Positions 51,884-61,062 of a DNA stretch of 64,000 bases are shown here, in pieces. Below the pieces are notes generated by a model. It worked only from the letters and a program-made list of their open reading frames with translations, ran no database searches and was not told where the DNA came from. The stretch is taken from NCBI GenBank assembly GCA_013426805.1, contig JACDZG010000001.1, positions 124,001 through 188,000 of the forward strand. Reading direction: 5' to 3'. The stretch is from Chromatiaceae bacterium (GTDB lineage: Bacteria > Pseudomonadota > Gammaproteobacteria > Chromatiales > Chromatiaceae). Positions within the stretch are counted from its first letter, which is position 1. Each line of letters opens with the position of its first letter. The position numbers and the translations under genes are program-made.

Positions 51884-52981
51884 TCAGTGCCCGTCGAGGA
51901 ACGGATAATCGGTATAGCCGTGTTCATCACCGCCGTAGAAGGTCGCCTGGTCGGGCGCGTTCAGGGGGGTGTCGAGGCGCAGACGCTCCACCAGATCCGG
52001 GTTGGCGATGAACAGCTTGCCGAACCCGATCAGGTCGGCGTGGTCCGCGGCGCGGGTGGTCAGTGCCAGTTCGCGGGAATAGCCGTTATTGCCGATGTAA
52101 GTGCCCTTGAACAGCGGACGCAGGATGGCGAGCGCAAAGCTGTGACCGGTCTCGCGCGGGCCGCCGGTGACCCCCTCGACGACGTCCAGGAACCCGATGC
52201 CGCGCGCCGAGAGTTGCCGCGTCACGTAGGTGAAGAGCGGCTCCGGATCGCTGTCGGCGATATCGTTCGCCGGCGAGAGCGGCGCGATGCGCACGCCGAC
52301 GCGGTCTTTGTCCCAGACCTCCAGCACCGCGTCGGTCACCGCGAGCAACAACCGCGCCCGATTCTCGATGCTGCCGCCATAGACATCCGTGCGCAGATTG
52401 GTCTTGTCGCGCAGGAACTGGTCGAGCAGGTACCCGTTGGCCGCGTGGATCTCGACCCCGTCGAAGCCGGCCGCTTTGGCACACTGCGCAGCGTGCCGGT
52501 AGTCCGCGATGAGGCCGGGAAGCTCCTCGAGCGTCAGCGCCCGCGGGGTCACCATGTCGACCATCCCCCGGCCGGTGAACACCTGCCCGACCGCCTTGAC
52601 CGCCGAGGGCGCGACGGGCAGCGCACCGCCCTCCTGCAGCTCGGGATGCGAGATGCGCCCGACATGCCAGAGTTGGCAGAACATCGTGCCGCCCTGAGCA
52701 TGCACGGCGGCGGTGACCTGCCGCCAGCCGGCGATCTGCGCCTCGGTGTAGATACCGGGCGTCTGGATGTAGCCCTTGCCCTGCGGCGAGATCTGCGAGG
52801 CCTCGCTGATGATCAGACCAGCGCTCGCACGCTGGGCGTAATAGGCCGCCATCAGCGGCGTGGGCACATCGCCGGCACCGGCGCGGCTGCGCGTCAGCGG
52901 TGCCATCACGATACGGTTGGCGAGCGTCAGGCTGCCGAGCTGGTAGGGAGAAAACAGGTCGCTGGAGTCGTGGTCGGGCAT
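51884..52981 (-). CDS. Old Yellow Enzyme-family NAD(P)H:flavin oxidoreductase (NemA-like)
   Basis: FMN-dependent reductase of activated alkenes, nitro compounds or quinones. I chose the ATG at 52981 (365 aa); the frame extends 25 codons upstream but the family begins with LFSPYQLGSLTLANRIVMAP. FMN- and substrate-binding residues are in QLWHVGRISH, EIHAANGYLLDQFL and YGGSIENRARLL, and in the C-terminal IGFGKLFIANPDL. It is a single gene convergent with ompA. No adjacent TetR/ArsR regulator is present. Confidence 0.95.
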   Translation of the reverse strand: MPDHDSSDLFSPYQLGSLTLANRIVMAPLTRSRAGAGDVPTPLMAAYYAQRASAGLIISEASQISPQGKGYIQTPGIYTEAQIAGWRQVTAAVHAQGGTMFCQLWHVGRISHPELQEGGALPVAPSAVKAVGQVFTGRGMVDMVTPRALTLEELPGLIADYRHAAQCAKAAGFDGVEIHAANGYLLDQFLRDKTNLRTDVYGGSIENRARLLLAVTDAVLEVWDKDRVGVRIAPLSPANDIADSDPEPLFTYVTRQLSARGIGFLDVVEGVTGGPRETGHSFALAILRPLFKGTYIGNNGYSRELALTTRAADHADLIGFGKLFIANPDLVERLRLDTPLNAPDQATFYGGDEHGYTDYPFLDGH

Positions 52982-53842
52982 GGATCGCTCTGCAAAGTGG
53001 ATTAGGGTGTTCGTTGGATCGGTTGGCGCGGGAGCGGGCCGGCCGGGCCGGCGCAACAGACCATATTCTCTCGCGAGTCAGCGTCTCACCACGACCGCGA
53101 GGGCCATCGAGGGCAACAAGTATACCAACGGGGACCGCGCCCGGCGTCGTGTCGGCGACCAGGCGGCAATTCCAGGTTTGACCACAGAGCGCGAAACCGG
53201 CGGCGCGTCGACCTCGACCTGGTTCGCCAGCTCGCTGCGCGATGGCCCGCAGCGAAAAATCTCATTGCCAGATGAATCGATCTGCGATAACGTAACTTTC
53301 TGCGGGCAGAAAAAGCGCAACGATCACGGCGAAACCCTTTCGGGACATGAGAGGCGGACATGTCAGGACACGTGCATAGCTTCCTGGACGGCCAGTATCA
53401 GGAGTTACAAACGGAAAGCGTACGGCTTTGGAGTGTTCACTCACACTCCGGCGCTGCTGGATTTTTTCTACAGCATGCACTTGAGCCGCGACCTTACGTA
53501 CCGGCACTCCGTCGGACCTTGGGTCGATCGTCGTACCTGGCAGGCCGGGGGAGAGAAAGTCTGCCGGCCTGTCGGCACCGGGACAGGTCCGGGCGCTGCG
53601 GCGACTATAGAACCCCGGATCGCTTGCGGCCACCCCTCGCGTCACGTTCCAACACTCCGAAACCAGCATTCAGTTTACCGATACCGCCGCGATCAATGGT
53701 GTGGCTTGCCTCGACGTCTGACAGACCCACGGGGAGGCAGACGATAACGACACGTTGCTCCGATCATGGCGATGAACGGTCCCAAGTCATTATTAGTTCT
53801 CTGCGGCAAATATGTGCCGCAATGGATCACTGCCAGCGATAG
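52982..53842. other. 861-bp region upstream of the radical SAM cluster
   Basis: I see no believable gene. The frames (for example 53360-53842) are Arg/Ser/Pro-rich with no motif and look like non-coding sequence. The last ~140 bp contain ordered symmetry: TGCCTC/GAGGCA (53707-53712 with 53734-53739) enclosing GTCTG-A-CAGAC (53716-53726), then TGCGGCA/TGCCGCA (53802-53821), then the palindrome at the start codon (53851-53864). This probably is the control region of the rightward cluster. Confidence 0.5.
53802..53821. promoter_or_regulatory. Palindrome TGCGGCA-(6)-TGCCGCA, candidate operator
   Basis: Perfect 7-bp arms separated by AATATG, 21 bp before the GTG start of the first cluster gene. 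The spacing suits a dimeric helix-turn-helix regulator, or a hairpin in the leader RNA just ahead of the ribosome site. No regulator gene is visible in the window part of the cluster. Confidence 0.45.
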
Positions 53843-54736
53843 GTGACTGTCGTCATGCATGACGTTCGTCCGGAAAAGAAACCGCAAATCGGCGCAGTGG
53901 TGCTGGACGTCGATGGGGTACTGATCGGAGGATTGGCGGGGGTGAACTCCCCTGCTCCGCACCCCCAGGTCATGGATTATCTAAGACGCATGCATCAACA
54001 GGGCACCGTCGTTTGCCTGTGCACGGTAAGACCGACCTTTGCGGTTTTGAATATCATTGAAATCGCAAGTCTTGATAATGCGCATATTACCGACTCCGGC
54101 GCCTTGATCACCAATCCTTTGCGGAACAGAACCCTCGCACGTCAAGAGATTCCTCCTGAGATCACCGTTGACATCGTCTCGCGGTTGGTCGGCACGCAGG
54201 TCTATACAGAAATTTATACGGAGACCGACTATTTCGTACAGACCAATCGGGTTGGAAGGAAAACCGAAGTGCACACTGCGATTCTGGGCCGGCCGCCAAC
54301 AGTGGTCGACGCCTTGGGACAGGAATGCGCCGGGAGGGCCATTACCAAGATTATGGTCATCGCCAAGGACGCCGCCGCAGCCGCCCGCGCGGAATTGATA
54401 GTATGCGAGCAGCAGGAACGCATCGCACTTTTCTGGGGTAGCCACCCGCAATCTCTGCCATGGCGCTTCGGCATCATCACGGCAAGAACAGTCTCGAAGC
54501 GCAAAGGCTTGGCGACCGCCTTGGCATTTGAACAGGTTGCTCCCGCCAATACCTTGGGGATCGGTGACAGCAGCAGCGACTGGCAATTCATGGCGGACTG
54601 CGGCTATGTCGGTACATTGAATAACGCTACCACCGAACTGAAGACCAAGGTCAACAACAAAGGCAATCACGGCTTCATCGGAAGAAGCATTGATGACAAC
54701 GGCGTCATTGATGTTCTCAAGTGGTATGGACTCTAG
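53843..54736 (+). CDS. HAD-superfamily phosphatase (Cof/type IIB-like)
   Basis: 297 aa from GTG 53843, or 293 aa from the in-frame ATG at 53855; the ribosome site does not decide between them. Motif I is AVVLDVDGVLIGG (nucleophile Asp22 and acid/base Asp24 by the longer start). Motif II is CTVRPT. The C-terminal motifs III/IV are SKRKGLATAL and TLGIGDSSSDWQFM, typical of the Cof/sucrose-phosphatase-like branch. The middle cap is about 110 residues. The substrate is unknown; it presumably dephosphorylates an intermediate of the cluster's pathway. It is the first gene of the rightward cluster and sits behind a palindrome-rich leader. Confidence 0.85.
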   Translation: MTVVMHDVRPEKKPQIGAVVLDVDGVLIGGLAGVNSPAPHPQVMDYLRRMHQQGTVVCLCTVRPTFAVLNIIEIASLDNAHITDSGALITNPLRNRTLARQEIPPEITVDIVSRLVGTQVYTEIYTETDYFVQTNRVGRKTEVHTAILGRPPTVVDALGQECAGRAITKIMVIAKDAAAAARAELIVCEQQERIALFWGSHPQSLPWRFGIITARTVSKRKGLATALAFEQVAPANTLGIGDSSSDWQFMADCGYVGTLNNATTELKTKVNNKGNHGFIGRSIDDNGVIDVLKWYGL

Positions 54737-54801
54737 ATGAACTCAGCTTCCCGAAAGCGGCGTTCCGATTTGGATAACCAGGCCGCCTGGACACCTTTCC
54801 T

Positions 54802-56187
54802 GTGATGCGTATAAGCACTTCGCCGCGATCATCACCGCCTGCGGAAAACCGTCTCTTGGGCTTTCCGTCACTCCTCGCACTCGGTATCAACGGGATCGTC
54901 GGGGTCGGCATTTTCTTCATTCCCGACGACGTTGCGACGCTAGTGCCTGGTCCGGTCGGCGCGCTGGTCTACATTACCACCGCGATTGCTCTACTGCCGG
55001 TTGCCGCAGTCTATGCGCTCCTTGGCGGCCGCTTTCCTGAGGATGGCGGGCCGCAGGTCTGGGCGCAGGCGGCATTCGGGTCCGCAGCCGCCTTCGTGGT
55101 CGGGTGGATAGCCTATGTCTCCGCAGTGTTCAGTTCCGCTGCCATTATTGCAGGCCTGACCGAACCGATCGCCCGCGCCCTGACATTGTCCTCGGTGTCT
55201 CAGGAACGACTCACAGCCTTGATCTGCATCACCATATTGTCATGGGTTGCGTTCTCGGGGCTACGTCTCAGCGCGCACACCTGGACCACCCTCACCGTGC
55301 TCAAGCTCCTGCCGCTGCTGATCTTGGTTGGCCTGGGCGCACATGGAATCATGGTTACGCCACTCGCCGGATCGACCGTTACCGACACGTCAGGGTCTTT
55401 TGTTCGGGCAATGTTGATTGTCGTGTTTGCCCTGCAAGGCTTTGAAATTGTCGCTGTACCTGCCGGTCATGCGCGGGGTGGACGCCGAGCGATCCCGGCG
55501 GCGACCATCGGATCGTTGATGATCGCCGCAGTACTTTATTCCGCCATACACAGAGTAAGCGTAACCGCAGTGCCGAATCTGGCCGATATGCCGCAGCCAC
55601 TGACGGCTGCAGCCGAGGCCCTCGGCGGTCAGTTCGCCGGCGCCTTGGTTGCGGTCGGTACCAGCCTCTCGGCACTGGGCATCGCCTTCGGGATGCTCGT
55701 GATGACACCCCGCTATCTGGCCGTGTTAGGTCGGATGAATGCGCTTGACTCCTGGCTGAGTGTTGAGGACGCACGCGGCGTTCCGCGTTGGGCACTCGCG
55801 ATTACCATCAGCTTGGTGAGTGTACTCGTGCTCGTCGCATTGGGAGCCGCTACTGGTGAAGGTCTGCGCCGCCTCTTTCTCCTCTCCAGCATCTTGGTGC
55901 TTACCCAGTACGCTGTCAGCGTCGCGGCGCTGGTTGGTCTCGCATTGCGCGGCCGGGCCGGACTTTGTTGGCGCAACACCTGGCTTGCTCCATTTGCCGC
56001 ACTCCCGCTGCTGATGCTGGCACAGACCATTACTCTGCAAGAGCTCAGCGTCGCCGCGGTGGTCCTCGCGATCGGCGTGATTGCCATTCCGGCCCGTCGC
56101 ACACTTTTCCGGGACTACCCTAAAACCGCAGCTTCGACACCATCACCGACAAACAAGGTGAGTGAGGGCTACGATGAGACAAACTAA
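54802..56187 (+). CDS. APC-superfamily amino acid/polyamine permease
   Basis: 461 aa (GTG-ATG at 54802/54805) with about 12 membrane helices. The N-terminal signature FPSLLALGINGIVGVGIFFIPDDV matches helix 1 of APC transporters, where the GVGIF unwound segment binds the substrate amine and carboxylate. The later conserved region SGSFVRAMLIVVFALQGFE is helix 6. The gene is 65 bp downstream of the HAD gene. It may import the amino acid precursor, or handle the product, of the radical SAM enzymes next to it. Substrate specificity cannot be read from sequence. Confidence 0.9.
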   Translation: MMRISTSPRSSPPAENRLLGFPSLLALGINGIVGVGIFFIPDDVATLVPGPVGALVYITTAIALLPVAAVYALLGGRFPEDGGPQVWAQAAFGSAAAFVVGWIAYVSAVFSSAAIIAGLTEPIARALTLSSVSQERLTALICITILSWVAFSGLRLSAHTWTTLTVLKLLPLLILVGLGAHGIMVTPLAGSTVTDTSGSFVRAMLIVVFALQGFEIVAVPAGHARGGRRAIPAATIGSLMIAAVLYSAIHRVSVTAVPNLADMPQPLTAAAEALGGQFAGALVAVGTSLSALGIAFGMLVMTPRYLAVLGRMNALDSWLSVEDARGVPRWALAITISLVSVLVLVALGAATGEGLRRLFLLSSILVLTQYAVSVAALVGLALRGRAGLCWRNTWLAPFAALPLLMLAQTITLQELSVAAVVLAIGVIAIPARRTLFRDYPKTAASTPSPTNKVSEGYDETN

Positions 56188-56306
56188 CGCTAACGGCGAA
56201 CGGCTCCGCGATGCAAGCCAAGACGTCTCGCCCGAGTTACTTGAGAGCGCGGATCGTGTTGACCGAACGAACACGGTGACCTGATAGCACCACTGTTTGT
56301 CGTCAT

Positions 56307-56325
56307 TGCAATTCGCATCATTGCA
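56307..56325. promoter_or_regulatory. Inverted repeat TGCAAT-(7)-ATTGCA before the first radical SAM gene
   Basis: A 6-bp inverted repeat, also readable as two direct CATTGCA copies at 56304 and 56319, in a locally AT-rich 176-bp gap. It lies about 39 bp before the start at 56364 and could be a second regulatory point in the cluster. Confidence 0.35.
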
Positions 56326-56363
56326 TATTGTTCTAACTTACCAGCAAGGCAACGGGAAATGAT

Positions 56364-57794
56364 ATGGCTATAGACCTGCAACAGTTGCTTTCACGAGCCA
56401 ACTCTCGCGTTCTGGACCTCGAACGTCTACGCCAACTAGGCGTGGTCTGTCGGGAAGGAGACTTCTTCCCCGCTGTTCATTATCCGCCGATCACGATGTA
56501 CGCGCCAATGACGGACGACGAGTTGTTCGCCGGCTACACCATGCCCGCAGACGGCCGGCTCGACGTCTACGCGCACATCCCATTTTGTCGGCAGCGTTGC
56601 ACGTTCTGCCACTATCCACTGAAACTCGGCGCCAACCAAGCCGAGGAGAAAGACCGTTATCTTGCCGCACTCGCGACGGAGCTGGACATCTACATGTCTA
56701 TGCTCGGTATCGATCGGATACCGGCCCGCTCCATTCTAGTGGGTGGCGGCACACCGACTTATTTGACCCTCGAACAACAACGACGGTTCTTCGACCTAAT
56801 GGCCGCTCGGATCGACATGTCGACGTGCCGTCAGTACACTTTCGACGTTGATCCGAATACCCTGCTGGAGACCGAGGGGCGCGAACGCCTGCGCATGATG
56901 AAGGACTATGGTGTCGATCGTCTCACCATCGGCGTTCAATCGCTGGATGATCAGACCTTACGGCTGATGAATCGGCACCACAGCGCGGCCCAGGCAATTG
57001 CTGCGATTGAGGCCACACACCAGGCGGGGATGACGGTCGATATCGAATTCATATTTGGCTTCCCCGGCCAGACAATCGAAGGCTGGGCGCGCATGGTCGA
57101 ACAGGCGTGTCAACTCGGCGTCGAGGAGATCCAGCTTTACCGTCTCAAGATCGACGCCTACGGCGATTATCAGGGACCGGTCAAACAACTCATCGAAAAG
57201 CACCCGGAACAGCTGCCGACCATCCCCCAGGTCATCATCATGAAGCAGGTGGCTATCGATATCCTGGCCGCTTACGGCTACACCGAGAACCTGCGCCGCG
57301 TCTTCTCCAAGGAATACCGGCACCACTCCCGCTACGCTCATAACCAGTGCTGTCGACTGCTCGATCAGATCGGAGTCGGACTGACGGCCTTCAGCAGTTT
57401 GCGGGACCGCTTTGCCTTGAATACTCAATATTTCGATGAATACTACCGCCTTATCGCATCCGGACATCTGCCGATCAATCGCGGGATCATTCGCTCTCCC
57501 GAGGAACAGATGCGCTGGGCTATTGTGCTGCCGCTGAAGAACCGCTCCGCCCGAAAAAGTGATTTCCGACGTGCCACCGGCATGGCGCTGGAGCAGCAAT
57601 TCCGCGCCAAAATCACGAAACTCCAAGCCGCTGGTCTGGTCGTGGAGGACGATGAGCGGTTGGCCCTCACCGAATTGGGAGCGTTCTTCGCCGACGAGGT
57701 GGCTCAGCAATTCCAGCATCCCAACTACATGGCTTATCCACCGCACCATTACGACCAGGGGCCGCTACATCCTATGCAGGACTGCCATCCCTAG
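56364..57794 (+). CDS. HemN-like radical SAM protein
   Basis: 476 aa. The radical SAM cluster motif CxxxCxxC is Cys75-Cys79-Cys82 (HIPFCRQRCTFC), preceded by the HemN-type YAHIPFC. SAM-binding features are SILVGGGTPTYL, FDVDPNTLL, GVDRLTIGVQSLDDQTLRLMNR and FIFGFPGQTIEGW. The C-terminal part carries a HemN_C-like winged helix (GMALEQQFRAKITKLQAAGL). Relatives include coproporphyrinogen dehydrogenase, HemW and methyltransferases or cyclopropanases of this branch. Residues specific to true HemN cannot be judged here, and no haem gene is adjacent. A role in a specialised pathway together with the second radical SAM enzyme (58619-59611) is more likely. Confidence 0.88.
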   Translation: MAIDLQQLLSRANSRVLDLERLRQLGVVCREGDFFPAVHYPPITMYAPMTDDELFAGYTMPADGRLDVYAHIPFCRQRCTFCHYPLKLGANQAEEKDRYLAALATELDIYMSMLGIDRIPARSILVGGGTPTYLTLEQQRRFFDLMAARIDMSTCRQYTFDVDPNTLLETEGRERLRMMKDYGVDRLTIGVQSLDDQTLRLMNRHHSAAQAIAAIEATHQAGMTVDIEFIFGFPGQTIEGWARMVEQACQLGVEEIQLYRLKIDAYGDYQGPVKQLIEKHPEQLPTIPQVIIMKQVAIDILAAYGYTENLRRVFSKEYRHHSRYAHNQCCRLLDQIGVGLTAFSSLRDRFALNTQYFDEYYRLIASGHLPINRGIIRSPEEQMRWAIVLPLKNRSARKSDFRRATGMALEQQFRAKITKLQAAGLVVEDDERLALTELGAFFADEVAQQFQHPNYMAYPPHHYDQGPLHPMQDCHP

Positions 57795-57821
57795 CATGCT
57801 GCCACTCAGACGTAGATCACC

Positions 57822-58565
57822 ATGACCAGGTTTACTCAACGCGCCGACTTCGCCACCGTGACGCTGTTGGCGCTGCTCGCGCTGCCGACTGCAGCGCAGA
57901 CCGCTTCGCAGCCCCCCCTTGAGCCCCGCCAATTAGCACCTGTGGCAGCTATGGCGCCAACCCCCGCGCTGCTCGATACGCCCGGAGGATTGGTCCCCGG
58001 CGCCGACCCCTTCATGTTGCTTGAAAACAACCGGGAGGTTCAGGTCGATCTAGGGCTTACCGAACAGCAGATACGCCGTCTTGGCGACACCGGGCAGTTA
58101 TTCCGTGCCCAAGTCTTGGATCTCGCACGGTCCACGGACCCGGCCGCCAAAGTCGAATTAGAGCGCGCAAACTGGACGAGTCGCGGAGCGATCGCCCATC
58201 TCTTAAGCCCGGAGCAATTGCGTCGCTTACAGGAGATTATGCTTCAGATTCAAGGCCCTTGTCTGGCCATTGGGGATCAGCGTCTCGGTCAGGATTTAGA
58301 CTTAAGCGATGACCAAGTTGCGCGTATGCGTACTGTCTGCGAAGAACTCGCCGGAGAGATGTCAAGAGCATTCACGGCACCCGTCAACGGAACGGATCAA
58401 TGCGCTGCTCTGAACAGCAACCGGCAGCGCCTTGCGCAAATTCACCGGGAGAGCCGGATGCGTGTCGTGGCGCTGCTCTCGGAACAGCAGCAGCAGACCC
58501 TAAGAAGGCTGGAGGGGGCGGAGTTTTCCGGAGCACCTGCACCATCGACAGAATGTGATCACTGA
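57822..58565 (+). CDS. Periplasmic LTxxQ (Spy/CpxP-like) helical protein
   Basis: 247 aa with a signal peptide (FATVTLLALLALPTAAQ), a Pro/Ala-rich linker (about 30-65) and a helical C-terminal part. Four short motifs recur: GLTEQQIRRLG, LLSPEQLRRLQ, DLSDDQVARMR and LLSEQQQQTLRRL. They resemble the LTxxQ motif of the Spy/CpxP/zinc-resistance family of periplasmic chaperones. Three Cys are present. It sits between the two radical SAM genes with gaps of 27 and 53 bp, so an envelope step belongs to the pathway. Its assignment to the Spy fold is tentative. Confidence 0.65.
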   Translation: MTRFTQRADFATVTLLALLALPTAAQTASQPPLEPRQLAPVAAMAPTPALLDTPGGLVPGADPFMLLENNREVQVDLGLTEQQIRRLGDTGQLFRAQVLDLARSTDPAAKVELERANWTSRGAIAHLLSPEQLRRLQEIMLQIQGPCLAIGDQRLGQDLDLSDDQVARMRTVCEELAGEMSRAFTAPVNGTDQCAALNSNRQRLAQIHRESRMRVVALLSEQQQQTLRRLEGAEFSGAPAPSTECDH

Positions 58566-58618
58566 CTGCGGCGAGCCTTACCGATGGGATTAGTAATGTA
58601 TATGTGAGGATAGAAGAT

Positions 58619-59611
58619 ATGCCAGCCTCGATTGATTACCGACTCTTGGTGTCGGCGCCGACGAACAAGAGCGAGATCATGCCATTGCTCACCGCCACGG
58701 GCCAGACTCAGCAGGCACTATTCCAAGCCGCGCGCGCCACCCGCCAAGCCGCCGGCGTCGATACCGTTACACTGCGCGGCGTGATAGAGATCTCCAACTA
58801 CTGTCAGAAAAGTTGCGGCTACTGTGCAATCCGACCGCAGAACCAAACAATGGACCGCTATCGCATGGACGCAAACGCCATCCTCGCCATTGCTGAGCAG
58901 ATTGTTGCTGAAGGCATTGCCACCGTTTTCCTGCAGTCCGGCCAGGATCCGAAATCCGACCCGATCGTCTTTGAAGCGATCCCGAGAATTCGGCGTCTGG
59001 GTGTCGGCATCTTGCTGAATCTCGGTGAGAAGTCACATGACACCTATAACCGCTATGCCGCGTTGGGGGCCGAGTCCTACATTCTGAAATTTGAGACATC
59101 AGACGCCGACATCTATCAACAGATCGTAGGAACCTCTCTTGCCAAGCGCTTGGAGTGCGCGCAAGCCATTCGCAGAGCGCCGATGAAATTGGGAACCGGC
59201 AACATCATTGGGCTGCCGGGTCAGACGCTCGATACGCTGGCCGAAGATATCCTGCTTGCCCAGCAATTGGCGCCCGCGTTCGTCAGCTCCTCGCCGTTTA
59301 TTCCCAACGAACACACTCCATTGGAGTCGCTCGGTGTTGGTGACATTAATCTGACCTTGAACTCGATCGCCATCTGTCGGCTGTTGTTTCCGTCCGCCTT
59401 GATTCCGGCGGTCAGTGCATTAGAGAAGATAGTGAAAGGCGGGCAGCGGATGGGCCTTGACGCCGGCGCGAACGTGTTGACCATCAATTTCACCCCAAAG
59501 GACTTACGTGACCAATATGCCATTTACTCGACCAGCCGATTCGTCGTAAGCCTTGATCACGCACGGGCAACTGTTGCCAGCGCAGCATTGCAGATCCAGC
59601 CAGCACATTAA
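58619..59611 (+). CDS. HydE/BioB/PylB-like radical SAM protein
   Basis: 330 aa from the ATG at 58619, with GAGGA about 9 nt upstream; a GTG five codons earlier is possible. The cluster motif is Cys62-Cys66-Cys69 (EISNYCQKSCGYCAIR). The barrel shows VFLQSGQDP, NLGEKSHDTYNRYAALGAES, KFETSDADIYQQI and GTGNIIGLPGQTLDTLAEDI. This arrangement (N-terminal helix, YCxxxCxYC, GIPGQT-type strand, then SPFIPNEHTPL) is that of HydE, PylB and biotin synthase. No hydrogenase, pyrrolysine or biotin genes are nearby in the window, so this is probably a specialised member acting on a small molecule, perhaps an amino acid. The fold assignment is confident; the reaction is unknown. Confidence 0.88.
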   Translation: MPASIDYRLLVSAPTNKSEIMPLLTATGQTQQALFQAARATRQAAGVDTVTLRGVIEISNYCQKSCGYCAIRPQNQTMDRYRMDANAILAIAEQIVAEGIATVFLQSGQDPKSDPIVFEAIPRIRRLGVGILLNLGEKSHDTYNRYAALGAESYILKFETSDADIYQQIVGTSLAKRLECAQAIRRAPMKLGTGNIIGLPGQTLDTLAEDILLAQQLAPAFVSSSPFIPNEHTPLESLGVGDINLTLNSIAICRLLFPSALIPAVSALEKIVKGGQRMGLDAGANVLTINFTPKDLRDQYAIYSTSRFVVSLDHARATVASAALQIQPAH

Positions 59612-59718
59612 ACAGCAGCGGCGTCGATTGCTCGGCCCGCCGCGAATCAACGATATTGCGGCGACGGCTCCAGTCGCGCACTCGGTGATCCACCGCACTC
59701 AACTTTGGGCATTTACCA

Positions 59719-61035
59719 ATGATTCTACTCTCTCTTATGCGCTCAGGTGATATCAAGAAGATCCGCTTGACGTGGGGCGCTGCATCACTGCCGGTCATGA
59801 TTGCCGCCTCGACCCTCTGCATACCGCTCGGCAACACCTATGCCCAGGAAGCGCTCAGGAGCCTACCGCCGCGTCCCGCGGCTGAAGCAATTCCCTCTCC
59901 ACTGCCGGGAGCTCAGCCCACGACGGTGATCACGCGCGATCCAGTCAGCATCCAGGTCCCGGTAACATCAGCCATGTCGCTCGTACATGTGGGCAGTAGC
60001 GACTCATTCGCTATCACACCTGAAGGGCGTCAGGCTGCTACGTATCTGTTCAATGCTTTGACGGCGCTCGACAACGATAACCACGACCTGGCTACAGAGC
60101 AAGCCAAGGAGGCACTCGCACTTTACGCAATAATCGTCCCTCGAGAGAATTACGGCGGCGAATACACTGCATTGCAGTGGTTCGGTGAGTATCTCATTAC
60201 CGACGACAACAAGCGGGCAGAGATGATCGCCGATCCATTCGTGCATGAGTTTTTCACGATGTTCGGCGGAAATAACTATGCCGTACTCAAGGAGTATCTC
60301 AAGCGCAAGTATCGGGTGCAGGATGTCGGTGACGAAGAAACCCATGCCGGCCAGACGCGCAAGATGTATCTGGAAGATACCATCCTCTTCAATAATCCTC
60401 GGCGCGAGACCTGGGAACACACGGACGAACTGATCAGTCTGCTTGATCTGAAATCCGGTATGAGTATAGCCGATGTTGGAGCCGGCCCTGGCTATTACTC
60501 TTTCCGTTTCGCAAAACTGGTCGGGCCAACCGGTCACATCATTGCCATAGACACTGTTGAAGAGCACCTCAAATACCTTGGGCGCGTTCGTGCAGCACTC
60601 AAAGTCGATAATATCGAGACGATCCAGACCGACGGTAAGAGCCTCGGCCTCAACGGGCGAAAAGTCGACGCCGTATTTCTGTGCTCGCTGTATCACAACA
60701 TTTACGCCATGTCGACCGCCGACGATCGCGATGCATTCGTATCAGCAATTAAGGAGGCCCTGACCGACGAGGGTAAACTATACCTGGCTGACAACGGCCT
60801 GGTCGAACCTGGAACCTTGCCTTATCATGGCCCCTATATCGCCAAAGAGCTGATTATTGCACAGTTGGTCAATTACGGTTTCGATTTGATACATCAGTAT
60901 CAGCACATCGCGCAACGTTACCTGTTGGTCTTCCAAAAGCGACCTGAAGGTCAACCACCAGCGCCGCTACCCGAGATGGCGGCCGGACCTCAAACACAGC
61001 CACCAACCGACGTTGGGCGACCGCATGGCCGTTGA
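59719..61035 (+). CDS. SAM-dependent methyltransferase with N-terminal export signal
   Basis: 438 aa (starts at 59719 or 59737 possible; no good ribosome site). The first ~45 residues look like a signal peptide (basic KKIRLTW, hydrophobic SLPVMIAASTLCIPL, then TYAQ). Residues about 95-230 form a helical region of unknown family (ENYGGEYTALQWFGEYL). Residues about 235-400 are a class I methyltransferase: motif I IADVGAGPGYYSFRFAKLVG, acidic loop IIAIDTVEE, and motif IV in AVFLCSLYHN. A Pro-rich tail follows. An exported methyltransferase is strange, because S-adenosylmethionine is not thought to be available in the periplasm. The hydrophobic segment may instead be a membrane anchor with the enzyme inside. 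Confidence 0.8.
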   Translation: MILLSLMRSGDIKKIRLTWGAASLPVMIAASTLCIPLGNTYAQEALRSLPPRPAAEAIPSPLPGAQPTTVITRDPVSIQVPVTSAMSLVHVGSSDSFAITPEGRQAATYLFNALTALDNDNHDLATEQAKEALALYAIIVPRENYGGEYTALQWFGEYLITDDNKRAEMIADPFVHEFFTMFGGNNYAVLKEYLKRKYRVQDVGDEETHAGQTRKMYLEDTILFNNPRRETWEHTDELISLLDLKSGMSIADVGAGPGYYSFRFAKLVGPTGHIIAIDTVEEHLKYLGRVRAALKVDNIETIQTDGKSLGLNGRKVDAVFLCSLYHNIYAMSTADDRDAFVSAIKEALTDEGKLYLADNGLVEPGTLPYHGPYIAKELIIAQLVNYGFDLIHQYQHIAQRYLLVFQKRPEGQPPAPLPEMAAGPQTQPPTDVGRPHGR

Positions 61036-61062
61036 TGTACACGGAATATATATGCGCCCACC

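Noticed and set aside
53360-53842. 160-codon plus-strand frame upstream of the HAD gene
   Set aside because: Arg/Ser/Pro-rich composition typical of non-coding GC-rich DNA and no family motif. It ends exactly where the cluster's leader and start lie.
56364-57794. Oxygen-independent coproporphyrinogen oxidase (hemN) itself
   Set aside because: The radical SAM core matches but there is no haem context and a specialised operon surrounds it. Naming it hemN would overstate the evidence.
58619-59611. Hydrogenase maturase HydE or biotin synthase proper
   Set aside because: Fold fits, but no HydF/HydG, hydrogenase or bio genes are nearby and the partners point to another pathway. Left as family-level assignment.
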